12,546 nucleotides of DNA from Candidatus Omnitrophota bacterium (GCA_028717045.1 JAQUON010000035.1:1-12546); one strand, 5' to 3'; positions 1 to 5,872 are shown, numbered from the stretch's first letter. Numbers and translations are program-made. Notes: generated from the letters alone by a model not told the origin.

Positions 1-123
1 AAACGTCGCATACTCCCGAAGCGCAGTTACCCCGTTATTCTGGGGATGGTAAAAATAATCACAACGGGCAATACACTCCTGACACCGATTACATATCTCC
101 AAATCAATGAATAGTCTCTTCAT
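1..123 (-). CDS. 4Fe-4S ferredoxin-type protein, N-terminal fragment (runs off the window)
   Basis: Forty-one codons are visible before the window edge, starting MKRLFIDLEICNRC. Cysteines 11, 14, 17 and 21 form a C-x2-C-x2-C-x3-C pattern, the usual ligand set for one 4Fe-4S cluster. The fourth cysteine is not followed by proline. The ATG directly follows the TAG stop of the upstream flavin subunit gene, so the two are probably translationally coupled in one operon. The likely role is carrying electrons to or from the two upstream subunits at a cytoplasmic complex. It does not look like a hydrogenase small subunit at its N terminus. The rest of the protein, and so its exact family, cannot be seen. 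Confidence 0.7.
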   Translation of the reverse strand, partial: MKRLFIDLEICNRCQECIARCDYFYHPQNNGVTALREYATF

Positions 124-942
124 CTAATCCCAGATATCATGCATATCTTTTAGTTGCTCGTACGTAAATACGGGCCCGTCCTTGCATACATAGTACCTGC
201 CCAGCCTGCAATGGCCGCATTTCCCCAGGCCGCATGACATATTTTTTTCCATCGACAAGTAAATATTCTCATGCGTGAAACCAAGATCCAGTAATTTCAG
301 ATTGACAAACTTCATCATAATAGGCGGGCCGCACACTACGGCAACCGCTCTATGCAATGCAATGGGGAGGTCTTTTAAGATAGTGGTTACCAACCCCACA
401 TTGCCTTTCCATTGCGGGTCGCCGATATCAACCGTCGTCATCACGTCTACTTTTTTCTTCTTGGCCCATTCCGGCAGAAGATCTTTATACACTATATCCG
501 CGCTAGTCCGGGCGCCGTACCTCAACACTATCTTGTTGTAATGATCGATTTCTCCGAAAAGGCTGAAAAGCAAAGAACGCAAAGGAGCCAAGCCTACCCC
601 GCCGCCAACAATAAGAATATCTTTCCCTCTAAAGCTCTCTAAAGGATACCCTTTCCCGTACGGGCCGCGCAGGGCTATTTTTTCGCCGCTATGCATCGCA
701 TGCAGCCTAGACGTCATGCTTCCGACGTTCATAATGGTCACTTCCAGCCTGTCTTTTACTCCGGGGTCTGAGGAAGGCGTAAATGGAGCCTCTCCTACGC
801 CGGGAATATTCAATTCTATAAACTGGCCGGTGCAAAACGAAAACAAAGCCTGAGGCCTGAGCGCAAACGTCTTTATCGACGCTGTCTCCTGGCGTACATC
901 TTCGATGACCGCCTCAATGGGTTGATAGATGTTTTTCTTCAT
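124..942 (-). CDS. FAD/NAD(P)-binding oxidoreductase with 2Fe-2S cluster (sulfhydrogenase gamma / AsrB-like)
   Basis: The 272-residue protein has the ferredoxin-NADP reductase fold. The flavin-binding barrel spans about residues 8-100, with a PFTPSS segment (53-58) in the position of the usual RxYS flavin motif, and GPYGKGYPL at 93-101. The nucleotide-binding domain follows: ILIVGGGVGLAP at 109-120 and VCGPPIMM at 203-210. At the C terminus Cys237, Cys242, Cys245 and Cys253 are spaced as the 2Fe-2S ligands of dihydroorotate dehydrogenase electron-transfer subunits and sulfhydrogenase HydG. It should pass electrons between NAD(P)H, FAD and the Fe-S partners next door. The ATG lies inside the end of the upstream 4Fe-4S gene (29-base overlap), with an AGAGG ribosome site 4 bases upstream. 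The family fits both hydrogenase gamma subunits and anaerobic sulfite reductase B, and the catalytic subunit that would decide is outside the window. Confidence 0.85.
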   Translation of the reverse strand: MKKNIYQPIEAVIEDVRQETASIKTFALRPQALFSFCTGQFIELNIPGVGEAPFTPSSDPGVKDRLEVTIMNVGSMTSRLHAMHSGEKIALRGPYGKGYPLESFRGKDILIVGGGVGLAPLRSLLFSLFGEIDHYNKIVLRYGARTSADIVYKDLLPEWAKKKKVDVMTTVDIGDPQWKGNVGLVTTILKDLPIALHRAVAVVCGPPIMMKFVNLKLLDLGFTHENIYLSMEKNMSCGLGKCGHCRLGRYYVCKDGPVFTYEQLKDMHDIWD

Positions 943-2011
943 AGAGCCTCTTGAGGATATATCGAATATCGATCTTGCCGGGGCAGACCTCTATACACCT
1001 GCCGCACCCGCAACAGGCCTGCGTTCCCATGGTGTCGATAAAAAAATCAAATTTCTTAAGGTAGCGGTTGCGCAGCCTCATATAGCGCATTTTTAACGGA
1101 TTAGCTCCTCCGGCAACCCTGGTAAAATTTTTGTAGAGGCAGCCATCCCAGATGCGTAGCCTCTGCGGCCCCTCTTTTGAAAGCGTATCGGCCAGAAGAA
1201 AACAATGGCAGGTATCACAGATAAACACGCAGCCTCCGCATTCAACGCACGTGCGCATCTGCTCCTGCCATACGGTTGAATTGTATCCCGAGACCACGAT
1301 ATCTTTCAGAGACCCCTTACCGGGAATTTTATGCAATGCCAGGTGCGCATCGAGTTTCTTTATCAATGCCTCTCTTTTCTGGGCCCTCCCCGCAAGCTGC
1401 CCACGCGTAGCTAATGATAAAATATTTTTCAGTGAATCGGCGATCCCATGCGCTTTTTCGGTCGCAACATCAAGAAGGTAGCCGTCGTTAAGCGCAGAGA
1501 GGTTAAAATCAAAACCTTCCTTCGAATACGGGTCAATGGCAAATGCCCTGCAGAAACAAGCCTCTTTAAATGCGGGGCAATCTCCTGCAATGATAAGAGC
1601 GCTTTCCCTCCTTGCGCGGTAAAAAGGATCAACCTCATCCCCTCCAAGAAACACAAAATCCTGGACCTTCAGGGAAAAAAGGTCGCAGTTTTTCACTCCG
1701 CTGATTGCCAGCGGCTTAGACGGTCCTTGCTTTTTAGGATCCGGCGTATCCCCGCTTACATTTTCCTTGGGATATACAAAAAGGGTGCGCGTCGGCTCAA
1801 CGCAGCGGTATTCGTTATAGGCGATATCCGATTTTTCCTGGATGCGGGAAAAAGGCGCAAGGAGATAATCGCGCAAAGGCAATAAAAATCCGTGCTCGCA
1901 AAGTAATCGCCGCTTCGCCTCTACCCTTATCGGCACGTAAAGCTGGAACTCTTCGTCGATACGAGAGTAAAAAGTAATTATGTCCTGTTGTTTTAAAAAA
2001 TAGGTCTCCAT
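914..2011 (-). CDS. 4Fe-4S dicluster electron-transfer subunit (sulfhydrogenase beta / AsrA-like)
   Basis: This 365-residue cytoplasmic protein has a long N-terminal domain (about 1-245) and a C-terminal ferredoxin-like domain. Cys255, 258, 261 and 265 form one 4Fe-4S site, and Cys333, 336, 339 and 343 form a second that ends in the classical CP. The extra cysteines 268, 270 and 334 may be structural. The size, and the two cluster motifs separated by about 70 residues, match the Fer4_22-type family that includes sulfhydrogenase subunit beta and anaerobic sulfite reductase subunit A. It is the first gene of its operon and overlaps the flavin subunit gene by 29 bases, so a stoichiometric complex is likely. 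A Rex operator lies 41-60 bases ahead of the start, suggesting repression when NADH is low. No clear ribosome-binding sequence precedes the ATG. Confidence 0.82.
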   Translation of the reverse strand: METYFLKQQDIITFYSRIDEEFQLYVPIRVEAKRRLLCEHGFLLPLRDYLLAPFSRIQEKSDIAYNEYRCVEPTRTLFVYPKENVSGDTPDPKKQGPSKPLAISGVKNCDLFSLKVQDFVFLGGDEVDPFYRARRESALIIAGDCPAFKEACFCRAFAIDPYSKEGFDFNLSALNDGYLLDVATEKAHGIADSLKNILSLATRGQLAGRAQKREALIKKLDAHLALHKIPGKGSLKDIVVSGYNSTVWQEQMRTCVECGGCVFICDTCHCFLLADTLSKEGPQRLRIWDGCLYKNFTRVAGGANPLKMRYMRLRNRYLKKFDFFIDTMGTQACCGCGRCIEVCPGKIDIRYILKRLYEEKHLSTH

Positions 2012-2051
2012 TAAACTATTGTAATCAGTGAGGAGGAATTAATAGGGGGGG

Positions 2052-2071
2052 TTTGTGAAAAATATCACAAA
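2052..2071. promoter_or_regulatory. Rex operator upstream of the electron-transfer operon
   Basis: The core TTGTGAAAAATATCACAA (2053-2070) has perfect TTGTGA/TCACAA half-sites, and one further T/A pair extends the symmetry to 20 bases. It matches the known Rex consensus TTGTGAAANNTTTCACAA. It lies between rex and the first oxidoreductase gene, where repression of that operon by Rex is expected. A run of seven G (2045-2051, plus strand) adjoins it. Confidence 0.9.
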
Positions 2072-2101
2072 ACAGCCCTAAAAAATAAAAAATTTCATTT
2101 T

Positions 2102-2773
2102 TTATATTACTATACTCCTTTTTTTTGTCAAGGAATAATTATTATTTTTCTGTTTCAGCTTATATACAAGGCTCTCTAACTCAGATGCCATGTCTGCGTT
2201 GGAGACGAATACGTCTCCTTCGAGCACCAGATTCACGGGAGCAAAATTCAATATTGCTTTTATCCCACAGCTTACTAACTCCTCTGCTACCTCTTGCGCG
2301 AATTCAACCGGAACGGAAAGAACCGCAATCCTTAAATTCCTTTTTTTGATAACCTGCCGAAGCGCGCGCATATGCCGTATCCTCACGCCTCCGCAGACTT
2401 TTCCTACTTTACGCGTATTCCTATCAAAGGCTTCAGAAATCTTAAGGTTGAATTCAAGGAATCCGGGATACTCAAGGAGCGCTGAACCTAGACGGCCTAC
2501 GCCCACCAGGATTATTTCGTGCAATACATCCGTGCCGAGTATTTTTCCAATTTCTTTAGCCAGTAATTCTACGTCGTAACCGACCCCCCTTTTCCCGAAT
2601 TCCCCGAAATAGGAAAGGTCTTTTCTGAACTGCACTGAAGAAACGTTCAAAAATCTTCTGATCTGATCAGAAGACACTATGCGCACCTTCTCCTGCCGTA
2701 ACCTTCTTAACATCCGCAGATAAAGGCTGAGGCGCCGGGCTGTTTCCTGGGGTATATAGGCTCTACGCTCCAT
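2102..2773 (-). CDS. rex: Redox-sensing transcriptional repressor Rex
   Basis: The 223 residues match the Rex family length and layout. An N-terminal winged helix (about 1-80) contains the typical IPQETARRLSLYLR start and a VSSVQFRKDLSYFGEFGKRGVGY segment (44-66). A Rossmann domain follows, with VGVGRLGSAL at 90-99 for NAD(H) binding and AFDRNTRKVG at 115-124. The conserved ILNFAPVNL stretch is at 174-182, and a C-terminal dimerisation helix is near 193-207. Rex binds its operators when NAD+ predominates and releases them on binding NADH. Here one operator overlaps its own promoter and another precedes the next operon, so autoregulation and control of the NAD-linked Fe-S module are both expected. 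The tail after residue 207 (rich in K and N) is poorly conserved-looking. No Shine-Dalgarno sequence is visible in the leader of about 24 bases. Confidence 0.96.
   Translation of the reverse strand: MERRAYIPQETARRLSLYLRMLRRLRQEKVRIVSSDQIRRFLNVSSVQFRKDLSYFGEFGKRGVGYDVELLAKEIGKILGTDVLHEIILVGVGRLGSALLEYPGFLEFNLKISEAFDRNTRKVGKVCGGVRIRHMRALRQVIKKRNLRIAVLSVPVEFAQEVAEELVSCGIKAILNFAPVNLVLEGDVFVSNADMASELESLVYKLKQKNNNYSLTKKRSIVI
2104..2131 (-). promoter_or_regulatory. Candidate sigma-70 promoter for the electron-transfer operon
   Basis: On the minus strand a perfect -35 TTGACA (2126-2131) is followed after 16 bases by TAATAT (2104-2109). Both elements lie in the last codons and stop of rex. Transcription would start near 2097, leaving the Rex operator about 27-46 bases downstream of the start. 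A strongly A/T-rich spacer makes chance matches easier. Without a promoter here the operon would depend on read-through from rex. Confidence 0.45.
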
Positions 2774-2786
2774 CTATCGTTATAGA

Positions 2787-2804
2787 TTGTTAATTGTTTC
2801 ACAA
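2787..2804. promoter_or_regulatory. Rex operator in the rex promoter (autoregulation)
   Basis: Read on the minus strand, TTGTGAAACAATTAACAA has one perfect half-site (TTGTGA) and one with a single change (TAACAA instead of TCACAA). It lies 14 bases ahead of the rex ATG. It touches the -10 box and covers the predicted transcription start, the ideal position for steric repression. It is the weaker of the two Rex sites in the window. Confidence 0.82.
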
Positions 2805-2832
2805 GTATACACTGCCGTAGTAGATTTGTCAA
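2804..2832 (-). promoter_or_regulatory. Strong sigma-70 promoter of rex
   Basis: The minus strand shows TTGACA (2827-2832), a 17-base spacer and TATACT (2804-2809), only one mismatch from the full consensus. The predicted start is near 2797, giving a leader of about 24 bases before the rex ATG. The Rex operator overlaps its start site. Confidence 0.8.
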
Positions 2833-2846
2833 TATTTTCGTAGTGC

Positions 2847-2874
2847 GTATAGTGTATAGGGTATTGAGTAGAAA
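2847..2874. repeat. Degenerate heptamer array, GTATAGN family (4 units)
   Basis: Four contiguous 7-base words beginning with GTA are present: GTATAGT, GTATAGG, GTATTGA and GTAGAAA, the last one decayed. The same word family recurs at 5873-5907. The array lies just upstream of the rex promoter and opens the 371-base gene-free stretch 2774-3144. No open reading frame in that stretch looks like a gene. Confidence 0.6.
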
Positions 2875-2886
2875 CGAACTATTCGG

Positions 2887-3086
2887 TAAATTCTAAATCC
2901 TAATATCTAAATCCTAAACAAATCCCAATGTCCAAAGGTCCAATGACAAATTCTAAATGACAAATCCAAATGGGTCGATAGTCAATAGTCTATAGTCCAT
3001 AGACCATCGACCATAGACCCTGAAATGAGATTTTGATATTGGGCTTTGGATTTGTTTAGAATCTAAGATTTAGTGCTTAGGATTTA
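2887..3086. repeat. 200-base imperfect inverted repeat built of heptamers
   Basis: The arms 2887-2925 and 3048-3086 are inverted copies that agree at 29 of 39 positions, including an identical 11-base end facing the centre. The left arm is itself four 7-base words of the type TYCTAAA (2891-2918) followed by CAAATCC-like words. The right arm shows TTTAGNN words at the same spacing. The centre is the hairpin at 2972-3020. The element fills the space between the phosphodiesterase stop and the rex promoter. It has no terminal transposon features and no coding capacity; a dispersed intergenic repeat is the simplest description. Confidence 0.65.
2972..3020. repeat. Core hairpin: three NATAGTC and three CATAGAC heptamers, head to head
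   Basis: The 49-base palindrome pairs at 19 of 24 positions around a single central base. It starts with GGGTC and ends with GACCC. Between these are six 7-base words: three of the form NATAGTC (2977-2997), then three of the form CATAGAC/CATCGAC (2998-3018), which are the opposite-strand counterparts. The mismatches recur with the same spacing, as expected if the structure grew by word duplication and not by copying one arm. Confidence 0.75.
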
Positions 3087-3087
3087 A

Positions 3088-3117
3088 CTAAGCCTAAGCC
3101 TCGGCCTTAACCTTAGC
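3088..3117. repeat. Hexamer array CTWAGC with hairpin potential
   Basis: Five contiguous 6-base words related to CTAAGC are present, with the middle one CTCGGC. The array folds on itself, CTAAGCCTAAG pairing with CTTAACCTTAG-type sequence around the CGG centre. It lies 28 bases beyond the HD-GYP stop codon. It could end that transcript, but the U-run expected of an intrinsic terminator is missing on the minus strand. Confidence 0.5.
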
Positions 3118-3144
3118 CTTTTATAGATACCGATGATTGACGAA

Positions 3145-4515
3145 TTACAACGAAGAATGCTGGGGGATCGATTTCTGCCGTATCATCTTAACGAAGAGGT
3201 TGGCGATGCGAGGGTCAAATTGCGAGCCGGCATTATCGCGTATCTCCTTAAGCGCCTCATCCACCGTCAGGCTCCTTGGCCGGTAGGGACGGTCTGAAAT
3301 CATCGCATCAAATGAATCGGCACATGCCAAAATCCTTGCCATCAAAGGGATACCCTCTCTCTCTAAACCGTCAGGATACCCCTTGCCGTCATACCGTTCG
3401 TGATGATGCCGGACAATAGGTATTGCGGTCTTTAAAAATTCAAGCGGCTCAAGCACCTCAGCGCCCTTGACCGGATGAAGCTGTATAATAGCCCTTTCAG
3501 CCGGACTAAGTTTTCCCGGTTTATTCAAGATAAAATCAGGTATGCTGATCTTACCTATATCGTGCAATTCCCCGGCATAGCGCAATACTTCGGTTTCTGC
3601 GGAAGAAAAACGCAATAACCTGGCAACGGCAAGGGCATACCCGGTTACCCTTTCGGTATGCCCTCTGGCATAGGGATCCCGTGCCTCAAGCGCAAGAACC
3701 AGCGCATGAATGGCGTTAAAATAACTCGTGTGGATGTCTTGATAATGCCTCGAACCCTGGATGGCAATTGCAAGTTGCGATGCAAGCGTATTAAGCGATT
3801 CCTTGTCTTCCTCGGAGAACCTCCTTTTGTGTTTCGTGTAGACGGAGATAATGCCTAAGGGTTTTTGACGAAACACAACGGGCACGCACAGCATGGAAGC
3901 CATCCCTGCTTTCTGTATCACTTCCTTTGCGATGGCCCTCTTATCCTTATACATATCATAAATAGCAACCGGCTTTTTCATATGGAGGATCATTCTTGCC
4001 AGGCCTTTCCCTTGTTTTAAAAGCGGCATTTTCTTCTTAAGGCCTTCGCGTAAAGGCGTGCCCGAATTAAGGACAAATGTATGGACATGGTCGAGGATAA
4101 TCCTTACTACGCAGATATCGGAATGCAAAAGTTCGCGCGCGCACCTAGCGATCAATGAATAGATTGTTTTAGATTCCGTATTTGAGCGTAACAAAATGTT
4201 TATCTTAAAAATCCCTTTGGCCCGGCGCTGCAGCGTTATAAACTTTTTTACCTTCTGACGGTATTTCTTTTGAAGCGAACTGCTCAATCCTTTTAGGGAG
4301 CCGATTATTATTTTAAGGGACACCATTTGACGCCGCAAAGAACGGTTCATCTTTGAAATTGTATCACAATAACCTGCCCGCATGCCTACCTCTGGCGTAC
4401 GTGCCGACCTGGCAAGCCGCTTCAGTAGACTTTCGATTTGGTCGATAAGGTGTATGTCCTTGTCAATTTTTTCAATAATCTTGTTTACGCATTCTTTATG
4501 TGTAAACACCCTCAT
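3145..4515 (-). CDS. GAF / HD-GYP cyclic-di-GMP phosphodiesterase
   Basis: With the ATG at 4515 the protein has 456 residues. Residues 1-100 are helical and basic with no obvious membrane segment. A GAF-type sensory domain follows (about 105-255, with GMASMLCVPVVFRQKPLGIISVY). The C-terminal HD-GYP domain carries HDIGK (318-322), His347, HHHE (370-373), DGKGYP (376-381) and Asp400, the complete metal-binding and signature set, so it should be an active cyclic-di-GMP phosphodiesterase. An in-frame GTG ten codons upstream lies inside the stem of a predicted terminator and has no ribosome site. The chosen ATG has GGAG six bases upstream. The gene stands alone behind a cyclic-di-GMP riboswitch, so its expression should follow the level of its own substrate. 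The ligand of the GAF domain cannot be read from sequence. Confidence 0.93.
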   Translation of the reverse strand: MRVFTHKECVNKIIEKIDKDIHLIDQIESLLKRLARSARTPEVGMRAGYCDTISKMNRSLRRQMVSLKIIIGSLKGLSSSLQKKYRQKVKKFITLQRRAKGIFKINILLRSNTESKTIYSLIARCARELLHSDICVVRIILDHVHTFVLNSGTPLREGLKKKMPLLKQGKGLARMILHMKKPVAIYDMYKDKRAIAKEVIQKAGMASMLCVPVVFRQKPLGIISVYTKHKRRFSEEDKESLNTLASQLAIAIQGSRHYQDIHTSYFNAIHALVLALEARDPYARGHTERVTGYALAVARLLRFSSAETEVLRYAGELHDIGKISIPDFILNKPGKLSPAERAIIQLHPVKGAEVLEPLEFLKTAIPIVRHHHERYDGKGYPDGLEREGIPLMARILACADSFDAMISDRPYRPRSLTVDEALKEIRDNAGSQFDPRIANLFVKMIRQKSIPQHSSL

Positions 4516-4528
4516 TTCCCGCTCCAGG

Positions 4529-4575
4529 AAAATAAAAAGCCGCACTGCGTTATCTGTTCATTTCGGCAGCCCGGC
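4529..4575 (-). terminator. Intrinsic terminator of the riboswitch expression platform
   Basis: In the RNA, GCCGGGCTGC (4566-4575) can pair with GCAGTGCGGC (4539-4548): four outer pairs, a G-G mismatch, then five inner pairs with one G-U, closing a 17-base loop. TTTTTATTTT follows at once (4529-4538). It sits between the aptamer and the GGAG ribosome site of the HD-GYP gene, the usual place for a riboswitch terminator. The mismatch and long loop make it moderate in strength. Confidence 0.65.
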
Positions 4576-4606
4576 AATCATAGATAGTTTTTTTCGGCAG
4601 CCCGGC
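4561..4606 (-). repeat. Exact 15-base direct repeat of the aptamer 3' strand
   Basis: GCCGGGCTGCCGAAA (minus strand) occurs at 4592-4606, as the 3' strand of the aptamer, and again at 4561-4575, as the 5' side of the terminator. The copies are 31 bases apart. The bases just before each copy (GACC and GATT) can both close the same P3 helix, by Watson-Crick or G-U pairs. Confidence 0.9.
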
Positions 4607-4684
4607 GGTCAATAATAGCGTCCTATCGTTAGACCCGTAGCTTTGCGCCCCACAATTTCTTGTGGTTTACCTTTTCGATAAAAC
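4587..4684 (-). promoter_or_regulatory. Class I cyclic-di-GMP (GEMM-I) riboswitch aptamer
   Basis: Read on the minus strand, the diagnostic pieces of the family occur in order. They are GGTAAACC, a CCACAA/TTGTGG stem capped by a GAAA tetraloop (4650-4665), GGCGCAAAGC, ACGGGTCTAA, a second stem-loop, and CCGGGCTGCCG. A P1 helix can form from GTTTTATCG (4676-4684) and CGAAAAAAAC (4587-4596). P3 can form from AGC, CGG and GTC pairing with GAC, CCG and GCT. The base at the position known as G20 in the Vibrio Vc2 aptamer appears to be G, which favours cyclic-di-GMP over cyclic GMP-AMP. It controls the HD-GYP phosphodiesterase gene directly downstream. Confidence 0.92.
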
Positions 4685-4709
4685 AATTTTCTCGACTTTC
4701 CTTATACTA

Positions 4710-4739
4710 AGTATATACGCATAACGACCCCAAAATCAA
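4710..4739 (-). promoter_or_regulatory. Candidate promoter ahead of the riboswitch
   Basis: On the minus strand TTGATT (4734-4739), an 18-base spacer and TATACT (4710-4715) resemble a sigma-70 promoter. Transcription would begin near 4703, about 19 bases before the aptamer's P1 helix, the expected short distance for a riboswitch leader. Confidence 0.55.
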
Positions 4740-4859
4740 TGGGTTAAGATGGCAAATTGAAAACGTTTTCTAGGAAGGGGCGATAAAGGAAGGGAATTAT
4801 CCGTATCGGGGTGAGGTTGAGCGCAAAGAAAACACTGCTATTTTAGAAAAAGCTTCATT
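4740..4859. other. Gene-free spacer upstream of the riboswitch promoter
   Basis: This is the remainder of the 344-base gap 4516-4859, whose other parts are the promoter, aptamer and terminator. I see only a perfect 12-base palindrome, GAAAACGTTTTC (4759-4770), about 20 bases upstream of the -35 box, where a dimeric regulator could bind. I recognise no known operator in it. No convincing terminator follows the protease gene. Confidence 0.35.
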
Positions 4860-5828
4860 TTACGCACCGGGATCGTATTTAGAAAGCTGTTTTATGCGCT
4901 TAAGCATATTGGGGTGCGTACTTAACAACTCAAGCATCTTGTCCGCAAAACCCAAAGCCACCCGTTTATTTGTGAACACTGACAATTCTGACTGTTCAAT
5001 TGTGCCGCTTTTATCCAGATCAAGCTGCTTCAATTCCTTGATTTCATGCAAGGCCAAAGAGGGGTCATTCGCAAAAAAAGCCTTTAAGCCTTCTACATCT
5101 TTAATCTCTTCCTTGTCCATACGCGCACAACCATAGACCAGTTTATAAAGGCTTGAGGCGAGGCTTGAAGGGCGGTTCCCCAGCATAACCGAACCCCTGT
5201 CTGCAAAATATTCCCGTATGCGAGAAGCATACAGCACTAAAAGGTTGGTAATGAAATAAAAAACAAATGCGGCGAACCCGATAAGCACGGTATTAGCGCC
5301 ATCGCGCGAGCCTCTCCTGCGTCCAAAAAACATAAAATGCCAGGCAATCCTATACATAATCAATGGAATAACCGATAACAGGGTAATAGTGAGCACGTCG
5401 CGGTTCTTCAAATGGCTTATCTCATGGCCTAACACCGCTTTTAATTCTTGCTCGTTAAGAAGCCTTAAGATACCGCGCGTCACACAGACCCGGCTGTCCC
5501 TTAATGACCTGCCAAAGGCAAAGGCATTGGGCAAGTCCGTATCGGCAATGCCGATTTTCGGCATGGGGATCTTTGCTTTCTGCGCCAGCCCTTCAATAAT
5601 ACTGAATAACTGAGGGTATTCCTGCCTTTTCACATACCTGACCCTCATCTGCCATTCGACCAATTTCGGGCCGACCATATACTGGATGAACAACAGCACA
5701 AACGAGAAAACGAGATAGAAATAAAAGTTGGAAATCCCCATCGAGGCACCGATCATCACCACTACCATGTAGATAATCCCGAATAATATGCTTAGCAATA
5801 ACCACATCCTGAGTTGAAGAAAAAACAT
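4860..5828 (-). CDS. htpX: HtpX-type M48 zinc metalloprotease with an EF-hand-like loop
   Basis: The 322-residue membrane protein has two N-terminal transmembrane helices (about 8-30 and 35-52), then a protease domain. That domain carries the zinc motif HEISH (135-139) and the third ligand in ASRIREYFAD (Glu206). Two more hydrophobic segments lie near 145-168 and 180-200. This is the HtpX family of membrane quality-control proteases. Near the C terminus DLDKSGTIEQSE (270-281) fits all calcium-coordinating positions of an EF-hand loop (D1, D3, S5, G6, I8, E12). It precedes the STHPNMLKRI tail (303-312) common in the family. The ATG has a strong GGGAGG site six bases upstream. The gene is alone: a large inverted repeat separates it from the upstream lipoprotein gene, and 344 bases follow it. 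Confidence 0.9.
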   Translation of the reverse strand: MFFLQLRMWLLLSILFGIIYMVVVMIGASMGISNFYFYLVFSFVLLFIQYMVGPKLVEWQMRVRYVKRQEYPQLFSIIEGLAQKAKIPMPKIGIADTDLPNAFAFGRSLRDSRVCVTRGILRLLNEQELKAVLGHEISHLKNRDVLTITLLSVIPLIMYRIAWHFMFFGRRRGSRDGANTVLIGFAAFVFYFITNLLVLYASRIREYFADRGSVMLGNRPSSLASSLYKLVYGCARMDKEEIKDVEGLKAFFANDPSLALHEIKELKQLDLDKSGTIEQSELSVFTNKRVALGFADKMLELLSTHPNMLKRIKQLSKYDPGA

Positions 5829-5872
5829 TCCTTGCCTCCCGTAGTTTACTTAGTACAAAGAAACGGTTCTGG

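Noticed and set aside
2029..2040. AGGAGG on the plus strand as the ribosome site of a forward gene
   Set aside because: No sensible plus-strand reading frame follows; it lies in the leader of the minus-strand operon.
2972..3020. CRISPR array
   Set aside because: Units of 7 bases are contiguous without spacers.
2887..3086. Insertion sequence or MITE
   Set aside because: The arms are short-period word arrays; I see no target-site duplication and no transposase relation.
4561..4606. A tandem second riboswitch aptamer
   Set aside because: Only the 15-base 3' strand is duplicated; the GGTAAACC, tetraloop stem and GCAAAGC parts occur once.
4660..4680. Cyclic GMP-AMP-specific variant of the GEMM-I aptamer
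   Set aside because: The position equivalent to G20 appears to be G, while the variants carry A there; subject to correct alignment by eye.
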